From an uncultured Bacillota bacterium (GTDB lineage: Bacteria > Bacillota_I > Bacilli_A > RFN20 > CAG-449): DNA of 64,000 nt. Shown here piece after piece: positions 35,042 through 44,728 of the stretch; within the stretch, counting starts at the first letter, position 1; every line of letters begins with the position of its first letter. The translations under genes were made by a program, and so were the position numbers. Below the pieces are notes generated by a model, which worked only from the letters and a program-made list of their open reading frames with translations, made no database searches and was not told the DNA's origin. The DNA is taken from NCBI GenBank assembly GCA_905204225.1, contig CAJKZK010000001.1, positions 7,572 to 71,571 of the forward strand, given 5' to 3'.

Positions 35042-35894
35042 GATTATATTTAGATGGTGTTACTCCAAAATAATTTTTAAATTCTTTAGAAAAATAAAAT
35101 TGATTTTTATATCCAACACAATAAGTAATTTGCGCAATTGAGAATGATTCTTTATTAAGTAATTCTACTGCTCTACGCATTCTTAACATAATTATATATT
35201 TCATAGGTGATATTCCAGTACTTTTTTTAAAAATTCTTGTTAAATACGCTTGAGAAAAATAAAAATTATCAGCAATTTTTTTTATTGAAATATCTGGTGA
35301 AGTATAATTATTATTAACATATTCAATTATTTTTTTGATTTGATTTTCTTCTTTTGATAAAGAACTTTGATTTTTTTCAATACCATGTTCTTTAATTAAA
35401 AAAGATAAAATTTTCATTATTTCACTAGTGACTCTTAAAAATTCACTGTTTTGATTAGAAATAAATAGCTCTTCATTAAAAATGTTAGCAAAACAGTTAA
35501 TTATTTGATTAAAGTCTTGAATTTTTAAATGCATATTGTTTGATTTAAAATTAATATGATCGCATAATTTTTTTAACCCGTTTCCATTTATTTCAATCCA
35601 AAAATAAGACCATGGATTGCTTGGATCTGGCCTATATTTTACATGAGAATTTGGCTCAATTAAAAAACATTCACTTGATGATATTATTTCTTTTTTTTGA
35701 TTTTGATTAATAATAATGCCCTTTCCTTTAACTATAAAATGTAAAATGTAACATGATTTATTACTATCAATTAATTGTTTGTTTTTAATACATTCTTCAT
35801 ATCCAACAATAGATGTAGAAATATCTAAATTAAAATCATCTATCATATTTCTAAAACAAAGACTCCTATTTATAAAATTTATTTTATTCATCAA
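34995..35894 (-). CDS. AraC-family transcriptional regulator
   Basis: A 299-aa regulator. The N-terminal half is a cupin-like ligand domain (CYILHFIVKGKGIIINQNQ and FLIEPNSHVKYRPDP). The C-terminal pair of helix-turn-helices covers about 190-290: ISIKKIADNFYFSQAYLTR, then SIAQITYCVGYKNQFYFSKE and FKNYFGVTPSKY. It is transcribed away from the permease operon across a 212-base gap holding the shared 18-base motif, a TGATATAAAATATCA palindrome and a cre-like box. It is the obvious sugar-responsive activator of both units. No GGAGG stands before the ATG, only AGG in TGAGGTTTTTTTG. Confidence 0.85.
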   Translation of the reverse strand: MMNKINFINRSLCFRNMIDDFNLDISTSIVGYEECIKNKQLIDSNKSCYILHFIVKGKGIIINQNQKKEIISSSECFLIEPNSHVKYRPDPSNPWSYFWIEINGNGLKKLCDHINFKSNNMHLKIQDFNQIINCFANIFNEELFISNQNSEFLRVTSEIMKILSFLIKEHGIEKNQSSLSKEENQIKKIIEYVNNNYTSPDISIKKIADNFYFSQAYLTRIFKKSTGISPMKYIIMLRMRRAVELLNKESFSIAQITYCVGYKNQFYFSKEFKNYFGVTPSKYNLNPSLLDQHVQNLKK

Positions 35895-36004
35895 AAAAAC
35901 CTCATCTAAATGTATCTTTATATATTTATATTAGTACATTTTATAAAAAGATAAATAATAAATATATTAAAAATATAAAAAATATATGTTAATTAGTACG
36001 TTTA

Positions 36005-36037
36005 TGATATAAAATATCAAAAAAGTATATATTTTTA
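36005..36037. promoter_or_regulatory. Probable AraC operator: palindrome plus shared motif
   Basis: TGATATAAAATATCA (36005-36019) is a perfect palindrome and is followed directly by the inverted 18-base motif (36020-36037). It ends 14 bases before the -35 element of the permease promoter, an ideal place for an activator. Confidence 0.5.
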
Positions 36038-36051
36038 GTCATTTTATTTTA

Positions 36052-36080
36052 TGGAAAAGAACTTATTTATTATTTATAAT
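36052..36080 (+). promoter_or_regulatory. Promoter of the sugar-uptake operon
   Basis: TGGAAA (36052-36057), 17 bases, TATAAT (36075-36080). A perfect -10 with a poor -35 is typical of an activator-dependent promoter. Confidence 0.65.
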
Positions 36081-36093
36081 GTAAGTGCTTACA
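36080..36093 (+). promoter_or_regulatory. cre-like palindrome overlapping the -10
   Basis: TGTAAGTGCTTACA is a near-perfect palindrome, differing from the ideal cre TGTAAGCGCTTACA at one central base. It overlaps the last base of the -10 and the start site, so binding of CcpA or another LacI-family repressor would block initiation. No LacI gene is in the window. Confidence 0.6.
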
Positions 36094-36106
36094 GAAGGAG
36101 AATAGC

Positions 36107-37078
36107 ATGGAAGCAAAAATTACAAAACAAGAAATTGAAACATTATCAAGAACTCCAGGAAAACGTAAATGGTATTCTAAAATAGGATTAGCTCTTTTTG
36201 TAATGACAATTCCTACTATATTGTATATCTTTATTTTTCATTATCTTCCTTTGAGTGGGTTAGTTATAGCATTTAAAGATTATACTTCTTTTAAAGGAAT
36301 ATTTGGTTCTCCTTGGACTTCAATGGGAGGCTTTAAACATTTTTATACATTTATAACTGCTCCAAATTTTTGGACTATTATAAGAAATACTTTAGTTTTA
36401 TCAATAGCATCTATTATTTTTAATTCAATTTTACCTATTATATTTGCTTTATTATTGAATGAAATAAAAGTAAAAAAATATAAAAGACTTATTCAAACTA
36501 TAATGTATGCACCATATTTTATTTCAGTATCTGTTTTAGTTGGCATGATGTTTGCTTTCTTTAAAGTTGATAGTGGAATTTTTACAAGAATATTTGCTTT
36601 TTTTGGTTTTGATGCAACTAATTTAATGGAAAATCCTGATTATTTTTGTATGCTATATGTTGTTTCTGGTTTGTGGCAAGGTTTAGGTTGGTGGTCAATT
36701 GTTTATATGGGTAGTTTAGCAAATGTTGACCCTAATTTGCATGATGCTGCAATTATTGATGGAGCAGGAAGAGGTAGAAGAATTCTATATGTCAACTTAC
36801 CTCAAATTATTCCTTTGGCAGTAATTATGTTTATTATGTCAATTGGAAATATTTTAAGTGTTGGTTTTGAAAAAGTATATTTAATGCAATTATCAACGAA
36901 CTTGTCTTCTTCAGAAATTATTGCAACATATGTTTATAATATTTCGTTCCCTAAATTTGGATCAGCTCAATATTCATACGCTACAGCAATTGGATTGTTT
37001 AATTCTGTGGTTAATATTATAATCTTATGTTTAGGAAACTTTGTTTCTAAAAAAGTTAGTGATAATTCACTATGGTAG
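36107..37078 (+). CDS. LplB-type sugar ABC transporter permease
   Basis: One of two membrane subunits of a CUT1 importer for complex oligosaccharides. The 323-aa protein has six membrane helices (the first about 27-47), the LplB-like start (GKRKWYSKIGLALFV) and the EAA loop DAAIIDGAGRGRRILYVNLP that contacts the ATPase. AGAAGGAG precedes the ATG. The second permease follows after 9 bases. The LplB/YtcP class typically serves plant or host glycan oligosaccharides. Confidence 0.9.
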   Translation: MEAKITKQEIETLSRTPGKRKWYSKIGLALFVMTIPTILYIFIFHYLPLSGLVIAFKDYTSFKGIFGSPWTSMGGFKHFYTFITAPNFWTIIRNTLVLSIASIIFNSILPIIFALLLNEIKVKKYKRLIQTIMYAPYFISVSVLVGMMFAFFKVDSGIFTRIFAFFGFDATNLMENPDYFCMLYVVSGLWQGLGWWSIVYMGSLANVDPNLHDAAIIDGAGRGRRILYVNLPQIIPLAVIMFIMSIGNILSVGFEKVYLMQLSTNLSSSEIIATYVYNISFPKFGSAQYSYATAIGLFNSVVNIIILCLGNFVSKKVSDNSLW

Positions 37079-37087
37079 GAGATAGTT

Positions 37088-37954
37088 ATGAATAGAAAAA
37101 GTAAAGGTTCAGAAAAAATATTTGATATTATCATTATGATAATTATTGGCGTTCTTGCATTAATGTTCTTATTTCCTTTAATAAATGTTCTTGCGTCTTC
37201 ATTGTCATCGGCTGATGCAGTAGTGGCAGGCGAAGTAGGACTATTTCCTCAACAATTTACATTAAGTGGATACAAAGAAATTTTTAAAAACGAAGATATT
37301 TGGAGAGGATTTAGAAATTCAATACTATATACACTTATTGGAACTATTATTCAAGTTACCTGTCAAGTTTTATGTGCTTACCCTCTTTCAAGAAAAGATT
37401 TTAAAGGAAGAAAATTTTTAAACTTGTTCTTAGTTTTAACAATGTTTGTTTCTGGAGGTATGATACCAACATATTTGTTGATTCAGCAATTACATTTATA
37501 TAACACTATTTGGGCAATTATTTTGCCTGGATGTATATCAGTATTTAATATTATCGTTATTAGAACCTATATGCAATCATCAATACCAATGGAATTGCAA
37601 GAAGCAGCTATGATTGATGGATGTGGAGATTTAAAAATATTTACTAGAATTGTTTTACCTCTATGTAGACCGATAATTGCAGTTATGATTTTATATGCAG
37701 TTGTAGGGTATTGGAATTCATATTTTAATGCTTTAATGTACGTACAAGATTCTTCGCTCTATCCATTGCAAAACGTCTTAAATGATATTTTGATTTCTAA
37801 TCAATCAAGCGTTGGTGGAGGCACAGATGTTAATTTATCAGAACAGTTGAAATATGTTACTATTGTTGTTTCGTCATTACCATTATTAGTTATTTATCCG
37901 TTTTTTCAAAAATATTTTGAAAAGGGCGTTACTATTGGTGGAATTAAAGGTTAA
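37088..37954 (+). CDS. LplC/YtcP-type sugar ABC transporter permease
   Basis: The partner permease, 288 aa, six helices. It shows the YtcP-type start (FDIIIMIIIGVLALMFLFPL), ADAVVAGEVGLFPQQFTLSGY and the EAA loop QEAAMIDGCGDLKIFTRIVL. The C-terminus ends EKGVTIGGIKG, the KG-V-x-IG-x-KG tail of this subgroup. Spacing to the next gene is 11 bases. No ATPase gene lies in this operon. Confidence 0.9.
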   Translation: MNRKSKGSEKIFDIIIMIIIGVLALMFLFPLINVLASSLSSADAVVAGEVGLFPQQFTLSGYKEIFKNEDIWRGFRNSILYTLIGTIIQVTCQVLCAYPLSRKDFKGRKFLNLFLVLTMFVSGGMIPTYLLIQQLHLYNTIWAIILPGCISVFNIIVIRTYMQSSIPMELQEAAMIDGCGDLKIFTRIVLPLCRPIIAVMILYAVVGYWNSYFNALMYVQDSSLYPLQNVLNDILISNQSSVGGGTDVNLSEQLKYVTIVVSSLPLLVIYPFFQKYFEKGVTIGGIKG

Positions 37955-37965
37955 GGAGAAAAATT

Positions 37966-39696
37966 ATGCAAAGAAAAATAATTACATTCACATCAATTAT
38001 TTTGATGGCACTTACTGCTTTTGCTGGATGCTCATCATTACAAAAAAATTATGATCCAGATAATTTTTTATTAAATGGTACAGATGATAATCCATATAGA
38101 ATTGTTAAAAATCCAGTAACAATTAAAATTTTTGCACCACATAGTTCTGGAAATCCTAATTATAGTGATTTAGAAATGTTTAAGTATTTATCTGAAATTA
38201 CTGGATTAAATTTTGAATTTACAACTCCAGATACTTCAGCTTATACAAATCAAAGAACTGGTGCTTGGTCGTCAGATAATACAATACCAGATTTATTTTT
38301 GTTCAATAATCCTATTTCTGAACTAGTAGAATATGCAGAGAAAAAATATGACGCATATGTTCCTTTTAATGATGGTAATTATTCATATACTGTTAATGGA
38401 ACTCAAGTAAATGTTGGTAATATTATCGATAATTATATGCCTAATTATAAAAAAGGATTAGATAATAACTTTGGTGTTGATAAAGAAAAAGGTGATGCTA
38501 AAGAAACAGCTACTTTATCAGATGGATACATGTATTCAACATTATCTGTAAAAGATGTTGCTAGAGATTTGACTTTTAAAATGTTTATCAATCAAAAGTG
38601 GATTGATAATATTAATAATGAATTTGGTGGTTATAAAGGGAAAAAATTACCAAATGCTAATGATGTTACCACAATTGAAGAATACTTAACTATTTTAAGA
38701 GCGTTTAAAGAATTAGATGCAAATTTGAATGATGACGCAAATGATGAAATACCTGTTACTTCAAAATCTCTTGAATATTTAAGAAACTTTATTTTAGCAA
38801 GCTATGGATATGTTTCTACAGGTGCTGAAATAGAAAATGATAATTCTAAATATAGTTATGTTCCATATCAAGAAGCATATAGAAAATATTTACAAATTGC
38901 TAGAACTATGTGGAATGAAGGATTAATGGATGTTAGTACCTTTTCTAATAAAACAGATAATCAAATGGCTCAAAATGGCGTTAAAAATCGTTTAGGAAGT
39001 TTTCCAGCTGCTGCAGCTTATTTGATTGTCGGTTATGATTTAGAAGAAAATTATGTTACTTTTGGGCCTTTAACATCATCTTATTATACTGGTACTCCAT
39101 TACAATGGGGATTTGGTTATTTTAATCCTGATGGTGCGACTATCCCTCAAAAATCAGTTTATGTTAGAGAAGTTGCTAGACTTCTTGATATTATGTATAG
39201 TGATTTAGGTGCTCAACTTATTTCTTATGGTGTGGAAAATAAAAATTGGACATGGGACAATGCTGAGCATACATCATGGACTTTCAATGTTCCTTCAACA
39301 TGGACTGGTAATCAAGAACAATATAGAGCAACAATTACTCCAAACGTAGGAAGTGCATCTGCACTATATTGGTCAAGTAACTTTGTAGAAAAAATGAATG
39401 ATAAAATAATTGATTCACTTAATAAAATGTCACAAAAATATTTGCCATATTTAAAAAATCCAGAACCTTATGAAATTAAAATGAACGCTGAAGAATATAG
39501 TAAAATTACAACAATAAAAGCATCATTAGATCCTCAATTAGAATTTTTAGAAGCAAGTTATATTAGAGGAGATAATAAAAAAGACCCATATGATGATAAT
39601 AGTTATAATGATTTTATTAATACATTAAAAGGATATAATGTTGATGAATTAATGAAATGCTATAACGATTCATTAGCTAGGTATAAAGGTAAATAA
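37966..39696 (+). CDS. LplA-type solute-binding lipoprotein
   Basis: A 576-aa extracellular binding protein with lipobox FAGC (C21). The opening VTIKIFAPHSSGNPNYSDL with MFKYLSEITGLNFEF fits the large LplA/YtcQ family, which captures oligosaccharides for LplBC permeases. The central TYSFTVNG-like beta region and C-terminal helical part (QKYLPYLKNPEPYEI) are as expected. It lies 3 bases before the next lipoprotein gene. Confidence 0.85.
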   Translation: MQRKIITFTSIILMALTAFAGCSSLQKNYDPDNFLLNGTDDNPYRIVKNPVTIKIFAPHSSGNPNYSDLEMFKYLSEITGLNFEFTTPDTSAYTNQRTGAWSSDNTIPDLFLFNNPISELVEYAEKKYDAYVPFNDGNYSYTVNGTQVNVGNIIDNYMPNYKKGLDNNFGVDKEKGDAKETATLSDGYMYSTLSVKDVARDLTFKMFINQKWIDNINNEFGGYKGKKLPNANDVTTIEEYLTILRAFKELDANLNDDANDEIPVTSKSLEYLRNFILASYGYVSTGAEIENDNSKYSYVPYQEAYRKYLQIARTMWNEGLMDVSTFSNKTDNQMAQNGVKNRLGSFPAAAAYLIVGYDLEENYVTFGPLTSSYYTGTPLQWGFGYFNPDGATIPQKSVYVREVARLLDIMYSDLGAQLISYGVENKNWTWDNAEHTSWTFNVPSTWTGNQEQYRATITPNVGSASALYWSSNFVEKMNDKIIDSLNKMSQKYLPYLKNPEPYEIKMNAEEYSKITTIKASLDPQLEFLEASYIRGDNKKDPYDDNSYNDFINTLKGYNVDELMKCYNDSLARYKGK

Positions 39697-39699
39697 TTT

Positions 39700-41700
39700 A
39701 TGAAAAGAGCAAGAAATATATGTCTTTTGTTGGCTTTGTTTTCATTGTTTGCTTGTAATAGAACAGAAACTACCTCATCTAACAAAGCTTCTAATAGTAA
39801 TAATTCATCAAATATTAGTAGTTTAGAAAGTTCAAATCAAGATAATTTCTCTAATGTTAATGAAGTTATTAATAGATTAAATTCATCTGCATTTTCTAAT
39901 GAAATTGAATGCAAAGAAAATATTGGTTTAAATGATATGAAAAATGTTGGCGTTAATAAAAATAGATTTGAAAATGAAACATTATATTTAATTCCTGAAG
40001 GGACAATTTACTTGGCTGAAGATTATAATATTACTCCGTTAGGAGAAAATAATTCTGGCAATTTATCAAGTTTATTAGCTAGTTTAGTTAATGTTAAAGG
40101 AAATAAAATAATTAAATTTAAGCAAGGAGTATATAAATTCTCTGCTACTGTTGATACTGATGGAATCGAAGATTTATATTTAGTTGGTGATAATACGGAA
40201 TTTTTATATTCAGGATGGGGCACATATTTTGAAGCAAAAGTATCTAAAAATATCATGATTAGCAATATTTCATTTGATATGGAATATTCTCCAACAATTG
40301 CTGGAATAGTAAAAAGGGTTGATAGAATTAATAATAATCCAGTTGTAGTACTTGATATTCCAAATGAATTTGATTTAACTCAATCACTTTATCAAAATTG
40401 GCAAAATAAAACATGTTCTTATATGGAATGTTATTATGATGAAAAGACTGATGGATATGTACCAAATCGTAATGGTAATTTGTTTTATAATTCTCCATCA
40501 AGCTCAAATATTAAAGGTGTTTATGGGGCAAATTATAGTAGTTCTAGTAAAGAGTTAGCAATTACTTTAAATGAAAATTTTGCTTATCGAACAAAAGATT
40601 ATGCTGATCCAGCAATTGGCACAAAAGTTTCATTTGCATACACAATGTATGAAAACCATGGCTTTCATTTTGTAAATTGTGAAAATGTATATTTTGAAAA
40701 CGTTAATGTTTATACAACAGGTGGAATGGGTTTTAGAGTAGAAAATGGAAAAAATTTCTATTTAAATAGAACAAATTTTGCCACTAAAAAGGGTTCTAAT
40801 AGAATTATGACTTGTACAGCTGATATTATTCATACTATTGGCTTAGAGGGTGATTTGAATATTACAAATTGTTTGCTTGAAGGAAGTCATGATGATGCAT
40901 TGAACATTAAATCGTTTTATACAAAAGTTACTAGTATAAATGCTTCAAGTAAAGAAATAGATATTTCTCAAACTCAAAATGAAGTAGCTATAAATTACGA
41001 AATTGGTGATACTATAGATGTTTATAATCCAGAAAATATGGAGTTTATTGATACATTTAAAATTGTTGATTTAACAAAAATTGGTACTTCATATACATTA
41101 ACTGTTGATAAAAGACCATCTAAAGTTAAAGAAAATTATACAGTAGGAAATGCAAGCAAAATCACTAAAATGACTTTGGATAATTGTATTATTAGAAACA
41201 AAAGAAATCGTGGAATATTACTTCAATCTCGTGATTCAAAAATTATTAATTGTACATTTCAAAATGTTGTAATGGGGGCAATTCAAGTACTAGCGGTTAA
41301 TGATATTTTTAGAGAAGCTATTGTTCCTCAAAATATTGAAATTTGCAACAATAAATTTTTAAATAATTATAATGATTTAAGTGCATTTGCGTATGGTGAT
41401 AATCCATCAAAATGTGTTACTGGTACTTTAAAAAATGTTGATATACATAATAATTATTTCTTTAATGGAGTAGGAAATACTATTTGGATTTTAGCTAATG
41501 GTAATACAAAAATTCATGATAATTTAATTCATTATAATAAGGCTTTAACAAGTGTAATTATGAATATTGAAAATTCGTCTTCTATTAATGTTTATAATAA
41601 TGTTTTATATAATTTAACAACTGCAAATATGTCTATTGTTGTATCAAAATCATGTCTAGATTTAATTAACAAAAATAATGAAGTGAGGAGTTCTTTATGA
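39700..41700 (+). CDS. Beta-helix lipoprotein, GH110-like candidate glycosidase
   Basis: A 666-aa lipoprotein (lipobox LFAC, C19) with a Ser/Asn-rich linker (25-60) and then a right-handed parallel beta-helix for most of its length. The key segment, LEGSHDDALNIKSFYTKV (about 396-413), preceded by GFHFVNCENVYFENV and TADIIHT, resembles GH110 alpha-1,3-galactosidases, whose adjacent Asp pair is part of the catalytic site. Other beta-helix families (GH28, GH141, pectate lyases) remain possible. It is paralogous to the next gene, which it overlaps by 4 bases (ATGA). It is probably a surface enzyme making import substrate. Confidence 0.65.
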   Translation: MKRARNICLLLALFSLFACNRTETTSSNKASNSNNSSNISSLESSNQDNFSNVNEVINRLNSSAFSNEIECKENIGLNDMKNVGVNKNRFENETLYLIPEGTIYLAEDYNITPLGENNSGNLSSLLASLVNVKGNKIIKFKQGVYKFSATVDTDGIEDLYLVGDNTEFLYSGWGTYFEAKVSKNIMISNISFDMEYSPTIAGIVKRVDRINNNPVVVLDIPNEFDLTQSLYQNWQNKTCSYMECYYDEKTDGYVPNRNGNLFYNSPSSSNIKGVYGANYSSSSKELAITLNENFAYRTKDYADPAIGTKVSFAYTMYENHGFHFVNCENVYFENVNVYTTGGMGFRVENGKNFYLNRTNFATKKGSNRIMTCTADIIHTIGLEGDLNITNCLLEGSHDDALNIKSFYTKVTSINASSKEIDISQTQNEVAINYEIGDTIDVYNPENMEFIDTFKIVDLTKIGTSYTLTVDKRPSKVKENYTVGNASKITKMTLDNCIIRNKRNRGILLQSRDSKIINCTFQNVVMGAIQVLAVNDIFREAIVPQNIEICNNKFLNNYNDLSAFAYGDNPSKCVTGTLKNVDIHNNYFFNGVGNTIWILANGNTKIHDNLIHYNKALTSVIMNIENSSSINVYNNVLYNLTTANMSIVVSKSCLDLINKNNEVRSSL

Positions 41701-44696
41701 AAAAAAGTATTTTATTAACGTTATCTTTATTTCTTCTTACCCCTAATTTAATTTCTTGTGGAGGAACAACTTCTTCCCAACAAGATATTATTAATGTTGA
41801 AAGCGTTAGTGTTTCTGCGAGCACTGAAACGTTAAAAATTGATGAACAATTACAACTAGTTGTCTCTATTTTACCTTTGAACGCTACAAATAAAAATGTT
41901 ATTTATACAGCAAGTAATGATAACGCTATTGTTTCATCATCTGGTGTGGTTACTGGTAAAAAAGCTGGGAGTGTGACAATTGAAGTAAAAACAGAGGATG
42001 GTAATAAAACTTCCTCAATTAATTTAAATGTTCAAGATAATGATCCTAATAAAAATCTATCTATTAATGATTATGCTAGTAAATTAAGTGAATCTCCTTA
42101 TGCAAATTTGGAACTTACTTCAAAAGAAAAATATGGGTTAGAAAATAGCAATGTCGGGGTCAATCAAAATTTAGTTGTTGAGAAATATGGAAAAATTAAT
42201 GATGATCAAGTAAATGCTATTATTGATGTAAATAGCATTACTTTACAACAAGTACAAACATACTTTGCTTCTTGTACAAAACTTAATAATTATTATAAGT
42301 TACAAACTGCTATTTATTTAGCCAAAGAAAAAAATGATAATAATGAGATTGTTAAAATTAAATTGCCAAGTGGACAATTTGATATTGAAGCGTATTTGTC
42401 AAATGATTCATCTGCTTTGGTTTTTACTGGATTAAATGGAACATATTTTGAAGGTAATAATACAATTATTAATATTATAATTCAAGATCTAAATTATAAA
42501 GGATATTTTACTATTTCTAATTGTAAAAATGTTTATTTTAATGATATTATTTTAAATCAAGAAATACCATCATCTTTAACTGGCAAAATTATTGAAGGAA
42601 GCACAGAAACTAAAAAAATTAAGATTGAAGTTGATAAAGAATTTAATCCTTTAGTTAAAGAATTAATGAAAAAAAAGAAATCTTTACGTTCTTGGGTTGA
42701 ATTTGGTCAAATTAATAAAACTCCTCTTGAAGGCGGAAATTTTTTAGTTGATTCATTTACTGATTATACAATTTCAGAACCAACTAATAATAATTATCAA
42801 ATTGAAGTAACATTTTCAACAGGTATTAATAGATCAAGAAATGGAACATTAGTTTCTTTACAATTTTCTCAATATGATGCACGTGGCGTTTCAATAACTT
42901 CTTCAAATGGAATTTATTTTGAAAATGTTACAATGCATAATGCTTATGGAATGGCACTTGTTTCATCAGAAACTAGCAATTTATATTTAAATAGATTTAA
43001 TTTAACCATTAAAGAAAATAGTTCATCTTTAATGACTGCAACTGCTGATGCTTTACATTTTGAAAAGATGAGTGGTAATGTTGAAGTAACAAATTCAATT
43101 ATTGAAAATTCACATGATGATGCTTTAAATATTAAACATGGTTATTGGTATAAACTTGTTTCAGCTGAAGGTGGCAGTGCTAAAACAATGACTGTCAATA
43201 AGTTAACTGGAACTGTTCTTGAACCTAAAGTTGGAGATAAAATTGCAATTTATAATGAAGATACATTTGAAGGATATAATCCAACTAATGGTTATTATAC
43301 AATTGATACAATTGAAAAAACTTCATCTGGGTATAATTTTAAAGTAAAGGAAAGAATGTCTAACGTTAGTGATTGGGGTAATTGTAGAGTAACATTTATC
43401 TCAAATACTCCAAAATTAACATTTACAAACAATATTATTAGAAATAAAAGAAATAGAGGATTACTTATTCAAGTGCCTAATGCTTTAATTGAAAATAATG
43501 CATTTATGAATGTTGGACATGGATCTATTCAAGTTGCATCAGCAATGGATCAATATAATGAAGCTACTTTAGCGCAAAATGTTACTATTAAAAATAATAA
43601 GTTTATTAATAATTGTTATATTAAACCAGAACCATTATATGGAGATATTTCAATTTTTGCTATTTCAAGTAATGCATCTGTTGCTCCTAAATCAACTTTA
43701 TATGGAGCTACTATTGAAAATAATTTTATCGCTAAAAATGGTAATGCTGCTATTTCTTTTAGAGGTGTTGGTTCATCATCAATTAATGATAATTTGTTTT
43801 ATGATTGTAGTTATATTCAACCATCTGGTGATAAATTTAATACATTATTACAAACTGTTAATTGTGAAAAAATTGAATTAAATAATAATTATAATTATTA
43901 TACTTTAAATAAAGGTTTAAGTGGAGTTACTCCAGAAGGAAATACTTCAGAAAGTGATATTAATATTGCTTCGTCAAATCATAATATTTCTTTTAAAACT
44001 AATGAAGAAGCAGGTCCAAAAGTTGATGTTGCAAAATTAAATAAAGCAATTACTATTGATGGTGATTTATCTGATTGGGAAGGTTCTAATGCTACAAATA
44101 TTGATATAATTGGTATTTCTGATGCTGAAGGAACACAAAGAACAAGTGAGGAACTTGCTAATCATTTCAAAATTAATAAATTGGTTATGAGCTATGATAA
44201 TCAAGGAATTTATTTTGGATTTGATGTTTATGATAATAAAATCGATGTTAAAACTGTTAATGATTTCTGGCTTGGAGATTGTGTTGAGTTATTTATGTCA
44301 ACGATTACTGATATGCCTAATGCTGATATGCAAATTTATAAACAGAAAGGAGGTGTACTTCAAGCAGCTTTTGCACCAACGTGGGAAAGGAATGGTTATT
44401 ATACTTTTTCAGAAGTAAGAACTAATTCTAAATACATTGAGAATCAAGCATTAATGCAAGCTAATTTTACTACAAAGAGCGATGGATACGTTGGTGAATT
44501 TATGATTCCATTTACTTTAGCTCCGGAATTTAAAACAGCAATTGATGAAAATAAAGCAATTGATATTGCAATTGTAATAGCCGATGCGGAACGTAATGAT
44601 ATGGGACTTAAGAGAGTTCAAATTGGTAATATTCCACATTTTGTTGAAGATTATAAGACAAAAACAGCGAGAATGCCACAATATTTATTTAAATAA
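41697..44696 (+). CDS. Big2 + beta-helix + CBM9-like lipoprotein
   Basis: A 999-aa lipoprotein (lipobox LISC, C21). Domain order: a Big2 immunoglobulin-like domain (about 37-118, with SGVVTGKKAGSVTIEV), a long parallel beta-helix (about 150-770) with IIENSHDDALNIKHGYWYK matching the active-site segment of the preceding gene, and a C-terminal CBM9/DOMON-like sugar-binding domain (about 775-999: ITIDGDLSDWEG, DFWLGDCVELFM, GYVGEFMIPF). The CBM and Big2 parts would hold the enzyme on its glycan. Specificity is unknown. The start overlaps the previous stop by 4 bases, and a 32-base gap with AAGGAGG leads to the next gene. Confidence 0.65.
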   Translation: MKKSILLTLSLFLLTPNLISCGGTTSSQQDIINVESVSVSASTETLKIDEQLQLVVSILPLNATNKNVIYTASNDNAIVSSSGVVTGKKAGSVTIEVKTEDGNKTSSINLNVQDNDPNKNLSINDYASKLSESPYANLELTSKEKYGLENSNVGVNQNLVVEKYGKINDDQVNAIIDVNSITLQQVQTYFASCTKLNNYYKLQTAIYLAKEKNDNNEIVKIKLPSGQFDIEAYLSNDSSALVFTGLNGTYFEGNNTIINIIIQDLNYKGYFTISNCKNVYFNDIILNQEIPSSLTGKIIEGSTETKKIKIEVDKEFNPLVKELMKKKKSLRSWVEFGQINKTPLEGGNFLVDSFTDYTISEPTNNNYQIEVTFSTGINRSRNGTLVSLQFSQYDARGVSITSSNGIYFENVTMHNAYGMALVSSETSNLYLNRFNLTIKENSSSLMTATADALHFEKMSGNVEVTNSIIENSHDDALNIKHGYWYKLVSAEGGSAKTMTVNKLTGTVLEPKVGDKIAIYNEDTFEGYNPTNGYYTIDTIEKTSSGYNFKVKERMSNVSDWGNCRVTFISNTPKLTFTNNIIRNKRNRGLLIQVPNALIENNAFMNVGHGSIQVASAMDQYNEATLAQNVTIKNNKFINNCYIKPEPLYGDISIFAISSNASVAPKSTLYGATIENNFIAKNGNAAISFRGVGSSSINDNLFYDCSYIQPSGDKFNTLLQTVNCEKIELNNNYNYYTLNKGLSGVTPEGNTSESDINIASSNHNISFKTNEEAGPKVDVAKLNKAITIDGDLSDWEGSNATNIDIIGISDAEGTQRTSEELANHFKINKLVMSYDNQGIYFGFDVYDNKIDVKTVNDFWLGDCVELFMSTITDMPNADMQIYKQKGGVLQAAFAPTWERNGYYTFSEVRTNSKYIENQALMQANFTTKSDGYVGEFMIPFTLAPEFKTAIDENKAIDIAIVIADAERNDMGLKRVQIGNIPHFVEDYKTKTARMPQYLFK

Positions 44697-44728
44697 TTTT
44701 TTTTGAAGTATATTTATAAGGAGGAACA

